Shown here piece after piece: positions 49,140-61,531 of a stretch of 64,000 nt of DNA. Source of the stretch: Sindora glabra (taxonomy: Eukaryota; Streptophyta; Magnoliopsida; Fabales; Fabaceae); NCBI GenBank assembly GCA_020226215.1, contig CM035226.1, positions 66,301,455-66,365,454 on the forward strand. The letters run 5' to 3'. The notes beneath the pieces are model-generated. The model was not told where the DNA came from and did no database searches. It saw nothing but the letters and a program-made list of their open reading frames with translations. Position 1 is the stretch's first letter; every line of letters starts with the position of its first letter. The position numbers were made by a program, and so were the translations under genes.

Positions 49140-50120
49140 CTTACTTTTATTCATTTATCATGCTTATAATACATTCATTTTCCCAAAACTTACATCATTT
49201 GTTAACATGTCAACTAATTTTCCTATATTAACTACTATTAAGGCCTATTTTTAACTCGAATAGCTTCGCCAAAATTGAATGGTTCTTTAAAGTACCTATC
49301 GCAATAGGATTTAAGGTTTAATCTCCCTAACTTGTAGCTTAGCTATTACCATCCCTTCCTATTCCTTGGCCAGGTACCATTAGTGACCTAGAAGTAGCAT
49401 TCTAGGTAATTTGCATAGGTGTCGCAACATTGCTTTTATTTTGAGTTGTTGTACAATTTTAAGCCTAACAACCTTGTTTTCCACATCTATAACATGCTTC
49501 TGGTCCATATGGTCCATAGTGGTTAAATTGCATTGGACATAGTAAGGTGATTTATTTAGTGGATTCGGTATTAAATAATGCGACTAAAGGCTTTCATGGT
49601 AGATTCAAATCTAAGGTTGGTGTTATGGTAACTTTCTTGCTTGCCTCTCTTTCATGTTTCTCCTTAGAGCATAATTCTACTTCCATTACTAGGTTTAACC
49701 CTTGCTTGTAGGTAATGCCATTGGTAACATTAACCCAATCATACTAGTAGTCATAAAGTCTATGCAGCAATTAATTTACTCTTGCCTTTTTAGTTAACAC
49801 CAAATGTTTAGGATACCATGAGAGTTGCATGAATTAGGCATTATACTCAAGTATTGTCATTAATCCTTAAGTTAACTGTTTAAATTTTCAAGCCTTTACA
49901 TCTTTGAGACTAGGTGGCAAGAATCAATCTCTGAGTTCTTCTTAGAATTGTTTTTAGGTGATTAGGTTATCATTTTTAACTCTTAACTTTATGTTTTAGC
50001 TATACCATTGGTGTGCTATGTCTTTCAAATAATGGCAAGCTAAGTCTACCATCATAACTTTGCTATACCTTAAGATCTTACAGATACTTTTTATTCGATT
50101 GAGGAATTAATATGGGTTGA
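49140..50120 (-). pseudogene. gypsy gag relic
   Basis: On the minus strand a block at 49945-49790 reads FLPPSLKDVKA, then KFKQL, MTILEY and FMQLSWYPKHLV with interspersed stops. That is the signature of the Retrotrans_gag domain of plant gypsy chromoviruses, where a long helix-rich capsid segment ends in a LSRYAP-like motif. A zinc knuckle follows at 49506-49462: GPEACYRCGKQG, with CX2CX4 intact but cysteine in place of the ligand histidine, then a stop. At least eight stops are present, so no Gag can be made. Downstream, a short stretch to 49140 should be the gag-protease link but is unreadable. Confidence 0.75.
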
Positions 50121-50487
50121 TTATTAAGTTATTACCATTATAACTTGAGGGTTTTAGTTTTAAAAATTTGTGAATTATTTGCAACCTTTCAATTAGGTAT
50201 GGGAAGAGTAAGTTATCCATTTTCCTATTTATCTTAGTTTTGATTTTCTTAAGTAAGTACTCTTTCTAGAGTTTGTTACAAAATAGTAGCCTAAGCTAGG
50301 GCTTCAGGTTATTCTTGTTCATTCCTATTCTCATTACTAAGAGAGTTAATAAATCTTGCATGTAGATACACTATAAGTAGTGCTTTAGTTTGGCTTTTCC
50401 TTTTAGCCATGTTCCTATAAATAACTCGTATTAGAAAATAACTTTTTTTATCAAAATAAAATATGCCTCACTCTCCATATGGTTACA

Positions 50488-53400
50488 TGTAAAGTTATTA
50501 CTTCCAAACTAACCTTATCTTACCTAAGCTTTAAGTATAGTGGAGATAGTCTCTATGGCTTCCAACGTTTTTTATACAAATTATTATAGTAAAGATAGCC
50601 TCTTAAACTTCTAACATAATTTAATGTAGATCATTATGGTGAAGATAACCTTTTAGGCTTCTGACACTTTTCATTTTGGCTTATTATAGTGAAGATAGAT
50701 TTTTAGGCTTTCAAAACTTTTTGCTTTAGCAAAAACAAACTCGCCTAGTCTTTAAAATGCTTTTTCACAATTATATAACAATATTAGGGTACGGTCAAAA
50801 TACCTTGCATGCCAAAAACATCACATAGACAATATCATATTCACAATAATATAATCTAGGAAAATAGTATTTACAATTAACTTGTCACATTCCAAGTGAC
50901 TATATTAGGCATTCAAACTTTCACTATCACATACTAGATTATATATATCATAGTCCTCAATTCATTCATATTTATATATAAGAGTTCAGTAACTCTTCAT
51001 ATCATATCATATTATTTTTCGTTAGTGCATTTATCATTTATAAGATAATTCGTAATCACAATTCATGCACTAAAAGCATCTTCATGCTCACATTTTTTAG
51101 CTTAAAACCATGTAACACTACATTTATCTTTCACATCTATTCTTTCCATATTCAAACATAGTTTTAAAGTAATATTTCTACACAATCTTATACTATATCA
51201 AAGCCAAAATTTTCTTTTAAAAACTAATCATAACACATGATTTTTAAAAACTTGGTTTTTTTCCCCTAATTTCCACCATTTCTAAACCAAAGCATATTTA
51301 ATCTTATGCTCCATGTACTATTCTAACAAGTGAAAAAAAAGGCTATTTTTCCTTATTAATTCAAGCATAAACATAAACCATACAACAACATAAGAATTGC
51401 ACAATTTCATCATATATCTTCATTGACACATATGCATTCAAGTATAAACCTTTACTAGGTTTTACCGAGCAACCTATAATTGAAAATCCTAATTTAAAAA
51501 TCAAAATTGATAGAAATTTCCAAATTTGGAATAGGAGTATTAAGACTTATTTTGTAACATTTTTCAAGTTGAAAACAAGTAAATAAGTCACTCAAACATC
51601 AAACTCTCAAAACACCTTGAAAGTGACACATTTTGCTTTTGAAATTCCAATTTTTTAAATCAAACTTTTCTAAAATTTTCAAGAAATTTTCAGCCTTGAA
51701 AAAGAGATACCAAATGTCATTTTTCAACCATTTTCTTGCTCAAAACATTTTACAAAGACATCCAAAACACTTTACTAATAAACTATTTTATAAGGGACAA
51801 ATTTTCATTTTAAAACATTATTTTTAATGTTCTTTTCTAGCACAATACATAAGCTATAAAGCTTATTTTCAACTTGTTTTTGCTAAAAAAACTTTGGTAT
51901 AAATGTACACTAACATTTTCAAAGAGTTTAAAAAGAGTGCAACAAAAAAATAATAGAATTTTTCTCAAGATTCTAGTGAAGAACCCTGAGCTTTAAATGT
52001 GATTTTCAAAATCATTTTTTCTTGAAAACTTTAATGTCACCATTATTTAATATCTTTTATAGGGTTTAAAAACATTTACACTTGTTTTTATTATAAAAAT
52101 TAAAACTTTGTCCTAGGGTGCACACATAGTAGTACCTTGTGAACTTCCTTGTTGCTTTCATCAAGAATTTTGTTTCTACTTTTTCATAAAACCATATTTT
52201 ACAAAATGACCATTCCAAAACTAAAAATGGAATGGTCTTTTTCAATATCTTTTTGTTTCCTCTTTTTAGAAAAAGTTTTCAAGATTACATCTTTGTAGAT
52301 TAATCAAGACTTCATCTTTTAAGAAAATCCTTTTTTTTAATAACATGTTTTAAAAAGCAAGATTCATCATTCATTTTTCAAGATCTAAACTTTTTAAGTT
52401 CAAAATGATATATTGTGCTTTTCTTAAAGAAAACATTTTTCCAAATTTAAAGAAACAAGATCCACCATGAAAATCATGACTTCAACACATAATGAAGCAA
52501 AACACCTATATATTCCATACATATTAAACTTTATTAAAGAAATTCTAAAACAAAAAATAGGTAAATTTCCACTCATCTTTAATGTACTCACTTGATTTTT
52601 CTTTAATCCTATGGATTCAAGTTCATTATCCTCAAAATATCATAAGATTAGTGTAAGAACTAAAAAAAGAATTATAAAAGAAAAAAAACAACTATTAAGT
52701 TGGTCTCCTTTACCTTCCTTCACAAAGATTAAGATCTTTTTCTAAGAAACTCCAACCAAAACTTAAGAACTCACAAAGATTTCTCAAGAACTCTTTTAGG
52801 AGATATGAAGAAGAAGAAGAAGAAGAAGAAAAAAACACTACAAAACTTCCCTTCTCTTCTTTCCATCATTAACCATGGCTCTTTCTCTTTTCTCTTAAGT
52901 TTTATACACAAAATGAAGCATAAGGCCACCCTTATTTTTAGTAAAGCTTAAGGGCTGTTATTACATCATCTTTCCTATGTCCAAATGAGTGAAGATTTTT
53001 CTCCATCAAAGGAGACAAAATCTTCACAATATTCCCTTCATTATTGCTTATGTTTCCTCACATGTTTAATTCCCTAATAAGATAATGTACATTATCTTCT
53101 TAATATTTTATAAAATCTTCAAATAAAATCAACAATATGTAAGTATAAATGATGACATTCATTTGTTCACACTAGAAATCCAATGTAATCTTCTTAACTT
53201 GAATGCTCAAATAGTCTCTTATTCATAAGGAAGCTTCTTGCTTATTTTCTACCAACCCATATGCTTAATTTCATAATATTCTATTCCATAAGACTTTGTA
53301 AATATCTTGTATAGTCTTCTAATATCCAAGGAAATATTCCTTCCTTGTGATAGCATTAATTGCATTTTCATCTACTAATGGATGATGTGGCTTTTAAGCA

Positions 53401-53840
53401 TGTGTTTCTAAGCCTCATTAAAATAATACTCCTTATTTTACATCATCATATTAAAATAACATTTTCTACTCCAAATCATCATATTTTATTTTTCTAGTAA
53501 AATTATTATTTGGAAAACTTCTTAGAAATTTCTCTAAATACCCTAAAGTAAAGTGTTTTTCCTTTTCTTGCCCTAAAAAATGTACACTACCTTTTAGTGT
53601 TGTCAAATTTTACAAATTTGAATCCTTGGGCTTTTATAAGATGCTTTTAAGTAAAGTCCTTAAGTTACTTTAAAATTTTATTAATCTTATATCTTAAATA
53701 CTTCTAGTTTCTTGTCATAAATTCTAATAAATTTCCTATCCTTTAATATTATTATATATTTCCACTAATTATCCATTAATAAATACTTTCTAATTAACTT
53801 CTAATACTTTGAACTTATTAGGTTTCTACTGGGTATTACA
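50488..53840 (-). repeat. 5-prime LTR of gypsy element, 3.35 kb
   Basis: Parallels the 3-prime LTR with a deletion of about 360 bp: ctttttcaatatcttttt at 52240 joins sequences that in the other LTR lie at about 45340 and 45700. Short matching ctttttca/ttttccaat ends at the junction indicate illegitimate recombination. A (gaa)n run at 52807-52831 is expanded relative to the other LTR. Confidence 0.85.
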
Positions 53841-54414
53841 TAAGTTTGGTCATATATATGGTTGCAATATCTGAAGATGTTGGTTAAGTAATAAAATAAC
53901 ATGTAAACTATTGATGAACAATCATGATGATTAAAATGAACTTATACAATAGTCCTTAAAAAAAAATCAACATTGTAATTTCCTCTTGTTGAATAGTCAT
54001 GATGATTGAAATGAACTTACATAACAATCACCACAAAAAAACTAATATTATTCTTTAAATGTATTTGTTGAAGTTATCTTCACTTGCATTCATTTACACT
54101 TCTTTAATTTCATTTATTCAAACTTCTTCATAAATTCATTATTTTGACTTCTTTAGTTTCTTTTATTTAAACTTCTTTATAAATTTATTCATTTCAATAT
54201 GTTCAGTTTCATTCATTTAAATTTTTTCATAAATAACATTTATTTAGATGTCCTTATATATTCTAAGAAAATGTCATCATATTTGATGTTGGTTAGACTT
54301 GAAAATGATGTTTTTATGCTTGTTATTTACTCACCATTATTATGATTTATATTATGTAAAAAATTGAATATGAAAAAAAAATTATTTTTTGAACCAATTT
54401 TACACAAAATATTA

Positions 54415-55022
54415 TATTTGTTTTGATATATCTTCTCTTTTTTAATATGTATAATCCATATGTTTATTATAGAATTTTAAGCAAAAATAACATACAAATG
54501 AGAAAAGTGATACAATTTTGCAAATTTTGCAAATTTTGCTCTATTCATAATGAAAGTACAAATAGATAATTAAAGAGAAATAATATCTCTAGAAATTTGT
54601 ATAAAATAACTACATTAAAGCATTACTAAATAAAAACTATACATCTACATATGAATACATACAAAATAACAAAAAAACACTTTGTATCAAAATCTTTATC
54701 TGGATGTGAACTCCAATATTGTTACTTAAATTTGTTTCAATATGTCTTCTATTTTTTAATTTGTGTAATTAAAAATAACATATAAATAAGCAAAGAGATA
54801 CAATTTTGCAAATTTAAAAAATTTTAATTGTTATTGATATGTTTATAATGAAAATACAAGTAAATGAATAAAGAGAAATAATATCTTTAGAAATTTATAC
54901 AAAATAATTATACTAAATCATCAATAAATAAAAGCTATATATTTACATATGAATACACAAAGCAATAAAAAATTACTATGTATCAAAATCTTTATCCTTG
55001 ATGCAAACTTTAATATTGTTGC
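54415..55022 (+). repeat. Tandem duplication, about 305 bp
   Basis: 54415-54722 and 54723-55022 align throughout: ttgatatatcttctcttttttaat against caatatgtcttctattttttaat at the start, and tatcaaaatctttatc near the end of both. It lies inside the CACTA-like element. Confidence 0.8.
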
Positions 55023-55052
55023 TCAAGTTTCTTTAGTTTGTATACCTTATAG

Positions 55053-55260
55053 AAAATGAAAGAGTATATAATGGGAGAGAACCAAAGGTTAAAGTTCTTC
55101 CATTGTACACTTTCTTGATGAAAGAAGAGTAAGAGTTAAACAACTCTTCCATTTACTAACTCCTCCATTTTATCTTTACTACATTGGAAATGAGAAAGTA
55201 TGTAATAAGAGAAAAATGAAGGTTAAAGTTTTTGCACTATACACTCTCACAATGAAAATA
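55053..55260 (+). repeat. Direct repeat, period about 135
   Basis: aaaatgaaagagtatataat to acactttcttgatgaaa (55053-55125) recurs as aaatgagaaagtatgtaat to acactctcacaatgaaa (55188-55260). Confidence 0.7.
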
Positions 55261-55824
55261 GTATGAAAGATTAGTAGTAACATTACATATTAAATTGATC
55301 ATACTTAAGAGCATATTAGAGAGATATTAAAAAAGTTCATATGGAAGATATAGTCAAAGTAAAGATTTATAGGAAAAAATTAATGTCAATTATTAAACAA
55401 AAATGATGTCATATGATTTTTGCAATTTTCAATGAGACTTCTTGGATGGCTTTTAGATAATGGCTATTAACAAGAACCGATATCCTATGCTTTTGTGGTT
55501 TCCAGTGAGACTTTTGAAATGCCTTTTAAATAATGATTGTTGACTAGAACTGACATCCTATGATTTTATGATTTCTAATAAGTCTTTTAAAATTTATTTT
55601 AGACGATGGTTATGTATAAAATTAATGTTGTAACTTTTAGAGTAATGTTTAGATGTTAGTTGTATTCTTATCCATTATTTTAATTTTTTATATACTTTCA
55701 AAAATGTTACTACATTAAAATAAACATCAATTTTGTTATAAATTGATGTCTGTTGACCAATGTAAATGATAAATTTTGTACTAGTGTTAAGATAATTAAG
55801 ACAATAATTGCTATATAGTTTTCT

Positions 55825-56020
55825 TTATAATTCATTCACCATTTCTTTCCTTACTCTCTCTTTTTTGCTAGAAGAAGTTATCTTTGTTTGACCTAGTATT
55901 TCCACATCTAGTCCTACGAGTTCCTTCCTAGTTAATTCTCTTGAAAAGAGGGTTACGCCTTTATTGATTTTAGCGATGGAAAGAAAAAGGGCTAATTTAA
56001 AATTCACTTTAGCTTGCTTT
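55825..56020 (-). pseudogene. Coding-like segment, inverted partner 1, unknown
   Basis: The minus frame holds KINKGVTLFSREL, TRKELVGLD and SSSKKERVRKEMVNEL before a stop. The same residue spacing (KG-T-F, L, KE, L, SK, MNE) appears on the plus strand at 56130-56275. At the base level 57 bases align without gaps at roughly two-thirds identity, which preserves the frame. It looks like an old coding fragment duplicated in inverted orientation. The family is not recognised. Confidence 0.4.
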
Positions 56021-56108
56021 TGAATTGTACTTATTTTTCAATAATGCAATAAGATTGTATTGTTAGCTCATAAGTGCAACTTATAAGTGGACTAAGAAGG
56101 ATCTTAAG

Positions 56109-56471
56109 TTGACTCTTCTCCATATTATCACTCGAATTTGCAAAGGTGCAACTTCCTTTTTAGGAAAACTCAATAAGAAAGAACCCATATTATTAAATTT
56201 GGGAAAATATTTTATTGTTAACAAAACTTTTACTAGCAAAGGTAAGGTAGTGATAGAAGTAATAATGAATGAAGTAACTTACTACTTGATGTGGAATAAC
56301 ATATTTAAGCTAAAAAAAAAAGTAATGCTTTTATATGTCAAATATCCTCCATTTTATGTGTCAATTATAGATGATAAATTTTTTAATTACCTTATTATTT
56401 TACTTCACTATGATTATTTATTGATTTGCAAATTATGGGAAGAGGACATACTTCTATATACCCATACATAA
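56109..56471 (+). pseudogene. Coding-like segment, inverted partner 2, unknown
   Basis: A 120-codon frame containing RICKGATSFLGKL, NKKEPILLNLG and FTSKGKV; the start shown follows a non-ATG codon region and is arbitrary. The N-terminal third mirrors the minus-strand segment at 55825-56020. The C-terminal part (LLYVKYPPFYVSIIDD onward) is hydrophobic and may be non-coding. Its stop at 56469-56471 is in frame with the RWP-RK motif that follows, so both may derive from one gene. Confidence 0.4.
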
Positions 56472-56567
56472 TTAACTAAAAAACTTGGTATGGATTTCAC
56501 GACTTTGAAGAAAAGGTGCAAACAATTGGATATTTAAAGGTGGCCACATAATAGAAGGAATAAATAG
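56463..56567 (+). pseudogene. RWP-RK DNA-binding domain relic
   Basis: The frame after 56472 reads LTKKLGMDFTTLKKRCKQLD, then I, a stop (56535-56537), RWPHNRRNK and a second stop (56565-56567). This is the core of the RWP-RK domain of plant NLP/RKD transcription factors: a helix with LGM..T.LKKRC, followed by the name-giving RWPxxR. NLPs mediate nitrate responses and RKDs control egg-cell and gametophyte identity; the short LGM..LKKRCKQL form is closer to RKD, which is inference. The stop between the two parts and the absence of the usual KLKSL tail show it is dead. It may be a retained or transposon-captured exon. Confidence 0.75.
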
Positions 56568-57589
56568 TGATGAAAGTTCCCTTAAACTATGATATCTTTA
56601 AAGTAATTCTTCATTTTCATATTTATTGCAACTAGTTCAATCCTTAAGGCCTTATGTATCAAACCTTTATTGAGATATGTTTTTTTATCAATAATTTATG
56701 ATTTAATCCATTGTATTGGTAGATACTGGATTGAAACAAACATCTTAGGATGCACTTTCAATTCATCTACTTCCAAGCTAATAAAATGAATTTAAAAGTA
56801 CAATTAGGAGCAATGAGTAGATATTTCAACAAGGGTTTAATGAAATTGGCTTTAAGGATTAAAAGGATTCATTGAAACTATGATGACCATTTTAATCTTT
56901 CAAGGCTAATTTTAGCAAACTCTCATATAAATATTTTCTTATTCTTCATAATGATACCTTTAAATTCATTCCATTGAGTTTGTAGTAAATGAATTGAAAA
57001 AGGATTGATTTGTTTATTTTGATTTAGTATTTCGAGAGGATATGATAACCTAAGAGTGGTGATTTGCATTTCAGCAATTAATGATCAAACAACATGAGTG
57101 CAGTATTAATACATCATTTGAGATCTAGTGATTTCAGATTTTTGTTTTTATTTTCATACATATATAGCTTGGACATTAAGGTTTTGTTAGGATATGTATT
57201 ATAAATTTTTACTTAATATAGTGAAATTCAATTAGAGTATTTGATTATTCAATGGGTGTATGTTGTTTATTTAATTGCAAAAAAAATGAATATTATATTA
57301 ATTATAAAAAAGCATATTGATAAATGGGCTAAATAGATAGAATTAGGATTTATAACTAATGATTGCTTTACCGATGGATTATATGTAAAGGCAAGTTTTT
57401 CTATCACTAAATTCATATTTAGTGATGGAAATAAGGATGACTATTTCTTTTTTTTTGTGTGATTGGCTTTGCTATTGCTAATTTAAATTTTATGGATGGA
57501 TAATATTCATTATGTACTAATTTAGTAATAGATAATTCCATCACTAATTCTAGTCATCATGCATACTTACGATTGTTTATAGGTGCATA
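56568..57589. other. Non-coding, nothing firm
   Basis: No recognised domain. From 57330 motifs such as taaccgatgg-like taccgatggatta, tagtgatgga and atggatggataat recur loosely, in the style of CACTA subterminal repeats; the same kind resumes at 58140-58260 after the MITE at 57590. Confidence 0.35.
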
Positions 57590-58030
57590 ATAGGTCAAGC
57601 CACTAGGTTTCTCATATAAAATTCATAAAATGTGTGGCTTGACCCCGACCTCGACCCGTTGAGTTTTAAAAAAATTTAGGCTAGCCTGACTTGTTTATTT
57701 TTTCACATGGCCTAAAGGCTCGGCTTGAAAATCCAAATATTAATTTTTTTATTTTTAAATAAAATAAAATTTTAAAATAAAAATATATATTTAAAGAGAT
57801 CATAAGATATTTAAATATATAAAATATTTAATTATATTATTAAAATTAAATTAATTTAATCAGGTTGGGTTAGGTTAGGTTGTTGCTTTTTTTTTTATGG
57901 CCCGAGTTTGAGCTAAATAATAATCGAGCAATGAAAAAAAATCCAACGAGCTATTGAGCCATAAAAAAGGAGCCCAAACCTTATATTTTTTTAGGTTAAC
58001 CTTATTGGTCAAGCGGGTCACCCGACCTAT
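57590..58030. mobile_element. hAT-like MITE
   Basis: Left end ATAGGTCAAGCC; right end, reverse-complemented, ATAGGTCGGGTGACC. Interior blocks ggcttgaccccgacctcgacccg and gcgggtcacccgacc are the GC-rich subterminal motifs of a common plant hAT MITE type. Flanking octamers gtgcataa and atgtacaa match at 5 of 8, a worn TSD. The minus ORF 57875-58126 crosses the right end and is not a gene. Confidence 0.5.
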
Positions 58031-59950
58031 GTACAAGTTTACTGTTGTCATCTTATAAAATGTTAATGGATTTACAAATGGACTTTTGTACTTGATCATT
58101 AATTTATTTATCAACTCATTGTTCACTAATGCCTTCTATTTTCTTGCTATTTTCATTGTTAAATATTTTAGTAATAGATATTTCTATTGCTAATTAGTTT
58201 TTTTAGGTAATGTTATGTACTTACTACCATTAAAAATTTGTCACTTCATTGATATTAAAAAAAAACTAATGCAATAATTAATTTTTCAGCTACCTCCTTT
58301 TAAATTTATTGTGATTTTTATTGATAACGAACATATACCTTATGTGTCCATTGTCTAACTAAGAATTTCTCTAAATAGTATTTTTATTTTTGAACTAATT
58401 TTGACTTCTAATTTTGAAATACATAGCAATGACAAGGTTAAAAAAGAAAAGTTACTTATTATGTCATAATATTTTTTGTTTTAGTTATTTAAAATATTTT
58501 AATTAAAAATAAATGAATAAAAAGAATAAATATAATTATTGTGTTAATTTATGTATTTATTTTATTTTTAAAAAAATTATTAGTTTTTTAAAAAATATTA
58601 TATTACATTAATATTAATTTTAACTGCAAAATAATTTTTCTACATTAATAACTAATTTTCATTTTCTTGTTCTTAAAGATATTTTATCTTTTAGTTCCCA
58701 GAGATCACTCAGAAGAGTGCCTTTACTTTCACATTTTTCTCCTCCTTTTTTCTAAAACTCTCCCGTCATCTTTTCAATCACTACGAATAAAGAGGAATAC
58801 CATTCATCTACACCACGTAAAAATAATCCTATATTTTAAATAAATTTACTTCATTAAAAGAAGCGTGAAAATGAAAGCTTTATAAAGGGGAAAATAGAAC
58901 CTTATAACAAATCAAGAAATAGTTGTATATGTGGTGAATGATGGCAACGATTGAGAGAGGTGGTAATCAGAATTTCTCTGCAATCCACTCCAACAATGTC
59001 AGTGAAAAAAAAGTTGTGGTTGGTTTTTTGGCAATTCGTGTGTTCACTAGTTAGTTGATAACCATCAAATCAAAGTACATTATTATCCAGTTATCATATT
59101 ATTGGTGATCGGTAACTGTGATTTTATGATTTACATTTGTAGAAAATTATTAATCAGCTGATAGATGCATTATTGTGGAGAAAAAGTAAAAGCTGACAAA
59201 GAAACTGCAGAAAACAACGAAGGAGAGAGGTAATAATGGTCCAAAGAAAAACTCAGATGATGTCTCTTTCCATCGCACTTAAAGGGTATTTGGCGTTTCC
59301 TAAACAAGAGGAGTGCACTATAGTTAGCCTTAACCTTAGAGGAAGGAAGAGTGATTTATTTTTTTCTTAATGGTTTAGTTACGCAAAAAAAAAAAAAAAG
59401 ATTTATTTTGGCGGGTGTCAAAAGAAATTTGAAGCATTTGTGAAAAAATATTATTTTGTTTTATTTTTAAAAAAATAATGCAATTGTAAAATTTTAAAAG
59501 TTTTATATAATAATTTCTATTGATGATTTATTAATTATAAACTCTATATAAAATTATAGTGTTTTACTAAACATTTATAGGAAAATAAAAAATTCTATAA
59601 AAATTAAAAAGGATAAATTATACTCATATTTCCTAAAATTTCATATAACTAATTACGCCAAACCTTCTTTATTTTTAAATAGGGGAAATACAAATGACCC
59701 CTTGATGTATTACCTAGTATCACATTACTCTCGAAGTTTTAAAATCTATAAATAACCCTCGTTGAAGTTTTAAAAAAAGGGAAAGTATTTGTAATTTAGT
59801 TTTTTTTTAGAATGTAAGTTATTCATAATTATTTATAACTACTTTTAACGTAAATTAACCAATTTTTAAATGAGATTTCTTTTAAAATAAATTATTAACT
59901 ACAAAATTAATTTTATAATGCATTTATATTATAACTACAAACAAACATTT
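58031..59950. other. Intergenic DNA, with one small ORF
   Basis: 58680-59340 is less AT-rich and may be unique host DNA. A 37-codon frame at 58941-59054 begins MATIERGGNQNFSAIHSNN; a TATA-like tttataaagg lies 60 bases upstream. Its origin is unknown and it may be chance. At 59608-59790 gggaaatacaaatgacccct...ctctcgaagttttaaaatctat and gttgaagttttaaaa recall the arms of the foldback at 22384 but are not palindromic. Confidence 0.3.
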
Positions 59951-61033
59951 TATATTACAATAAATTAACACTCATACAACGAATTATGTCACAAAAATTT
60001 AAAAGTCGTGGCAATTTTATCTCTTGCTATAAGAACAAAAAAAATTCAAATAAATGTACAAAAAATTAAAAAATTTATTCTATGGTAAAAGTTTACTTAT
60101 AACAAAATATCACTTGTACCACAAATTAAGTTACAAGAACACATTTCTCATAATAAAATATCACTTGCGCTACGGAAAAATTTTACTCATGGCAAAATAT
60201 CACTTATGCCACAAACCAAACAATAAAAACACATTCTTGTGGAAAGTATCACTTATGTTATAAATTAAGTTATGAGAAAATATTCTTTGTGATAAAGTAT
60301 CAATTGTTCTATCATATAAGTCTAAAAAATTTATTTGTAGCAAAGTATTGCTTATATCACAAATTAATTTTATGCATAAAATTATAGTCAAGTATACCAT
60401 TTCTGTTGTAACTATATATATATGAAAAAGCTATTTATAATAAGTGCAATATGTTGTAATATAATGAAAATTTAAAAAATATAAACATTTATATGTTGTG
60501 GGTGTTTAACAAATAGCTAATTCATCACTTGAGTTAAAAATCTTTAACTAATTGACTAAGTTAAACAATTGTTTTAGAAATTTTGCAAATAACTTATTTG
60601 ATTGATTGATTAGCTCCCAATCAACCAAAATAAAAAAAGTTACAGAAATTAGCATTTTCAATTAGTCGATTCATAAAATATATGTAAAAATATAGAACTA
60701 CCCATTAATTGTATAGTTATATACATTTATTATTTTTTCTTTAAATAATGGAAATGTGAGTTGAATCCCAAACCTTAAGTTATGTAAGAAAGAGTTCAGC
60801 TATTAAGTTTTTAAATATTTTTATTTATATATGTACTAAATTTAATATTTATTAGAATATAACAGTTTTTCATAAATAGTAAATAACCATTTAACTTTTC
60901 ATCAATTAAATTTATATAATAAAATTAATATGCATCAATAAAATAAATATTATAATATATTAAATATTATGTTATATAATTATTTAATAAATTTAAATTT
61001 TTTACATATTAAAATTAAAATTACTAAGATTAA

Positions 61034-61036
<3 letters not shown>

Positions 61037-61071
<35 letters not shown>
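61037..61071. repeat. (TA)n microsatellite
   Basis: A 35-bp TA run inside copy 3; arm 2 has only atatatata at the same place (about 40405). Confidence 0.9.
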
Positions 61072-61074
<3 letters not shown>

Positions 61075-61460
61075 CATATACAATAATTTTTCCAAGTTGT
61101 TGTTCGATCCAATTTTTAAAATATCACTTAAATAAAAATAGATCATTTAAGGTATAAAACATTATAAAAATATTTATTTTTATCAGATCACATTATTCTT
61201 AAAATATATGTTAACAAAGAAGATATATATTATGAAAATACTAAAAGCATTATATTATGTATAAATAGTATAATTTGTGGCAAAAATGATGATAAGTTTT
61301 ATTATAGAAATATGTAATAAGAAATTTTACATTTATCATTGTAATATTAATGAAAGTTTTTAAAAAAAATTGAAAATAATAATTATGTAAAATTATATAT
61401 GATTTAATAACAATTAAATTATTATATAAAATTTTTTAAGTAAATTATATTTGAGGTAAT

Positions 61461-61461
<1 letters not shown>

Positions 61462-61529
<68 letters not shown>
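61462..61529. repeat. (TA)n microsatellite
   Basis: A 68-bp TA run inside copy 3, replacing the short ggtgcatataaaatatt of arm 2 (about 40812). Confidence 0.95.

Positions 61530-61531
<2 letters not shown>

Larger units (their letters stand above)
43514..53840 (-). mobile_element. Ty3/gypsy retrotransposon, minus strand, internally deleted
   Basis: Two direct repeats (43514-47349 and 50488-53840) flank an interior of about 3.1 kb. Read on the minus strand, each LTR starts TGTAATACycAgTAGAAA-like (reverse of ctactgggtattaca). The base run before the 3-prime LTR, complement of attctaaccccttaaag (47350-47366), is a PPT of the gypsy chromovirus style. Gag is recognisable; protease to integrase are absent, so pol has been deleted. 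A 1.36-kb solo LTR is nested inside. A primer site was not found next to the 5-prime LTR and no TSD is evident (aggta against taagt). Confidence 0.8.
53841..55786. mobile_element. CACTA-like element, right part
   Basis: The right end at 55786 reverse-complements to CACTAGTACAAAATTTATC, followed by tta. Subterminal tandem arrays are present: three units of about 75 bp at 55415-55620 (ttcyartgagacttytk, then gacatccta or gatatccta), two at 53900-54030 (aatcatgatgattraaatgaactta) and four 42-bp units at 54085-54240. No left terminus lies between the gypsy LTR and this region; it was lost or lies beyond the gypsy insertion. Confidence 0.6.
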
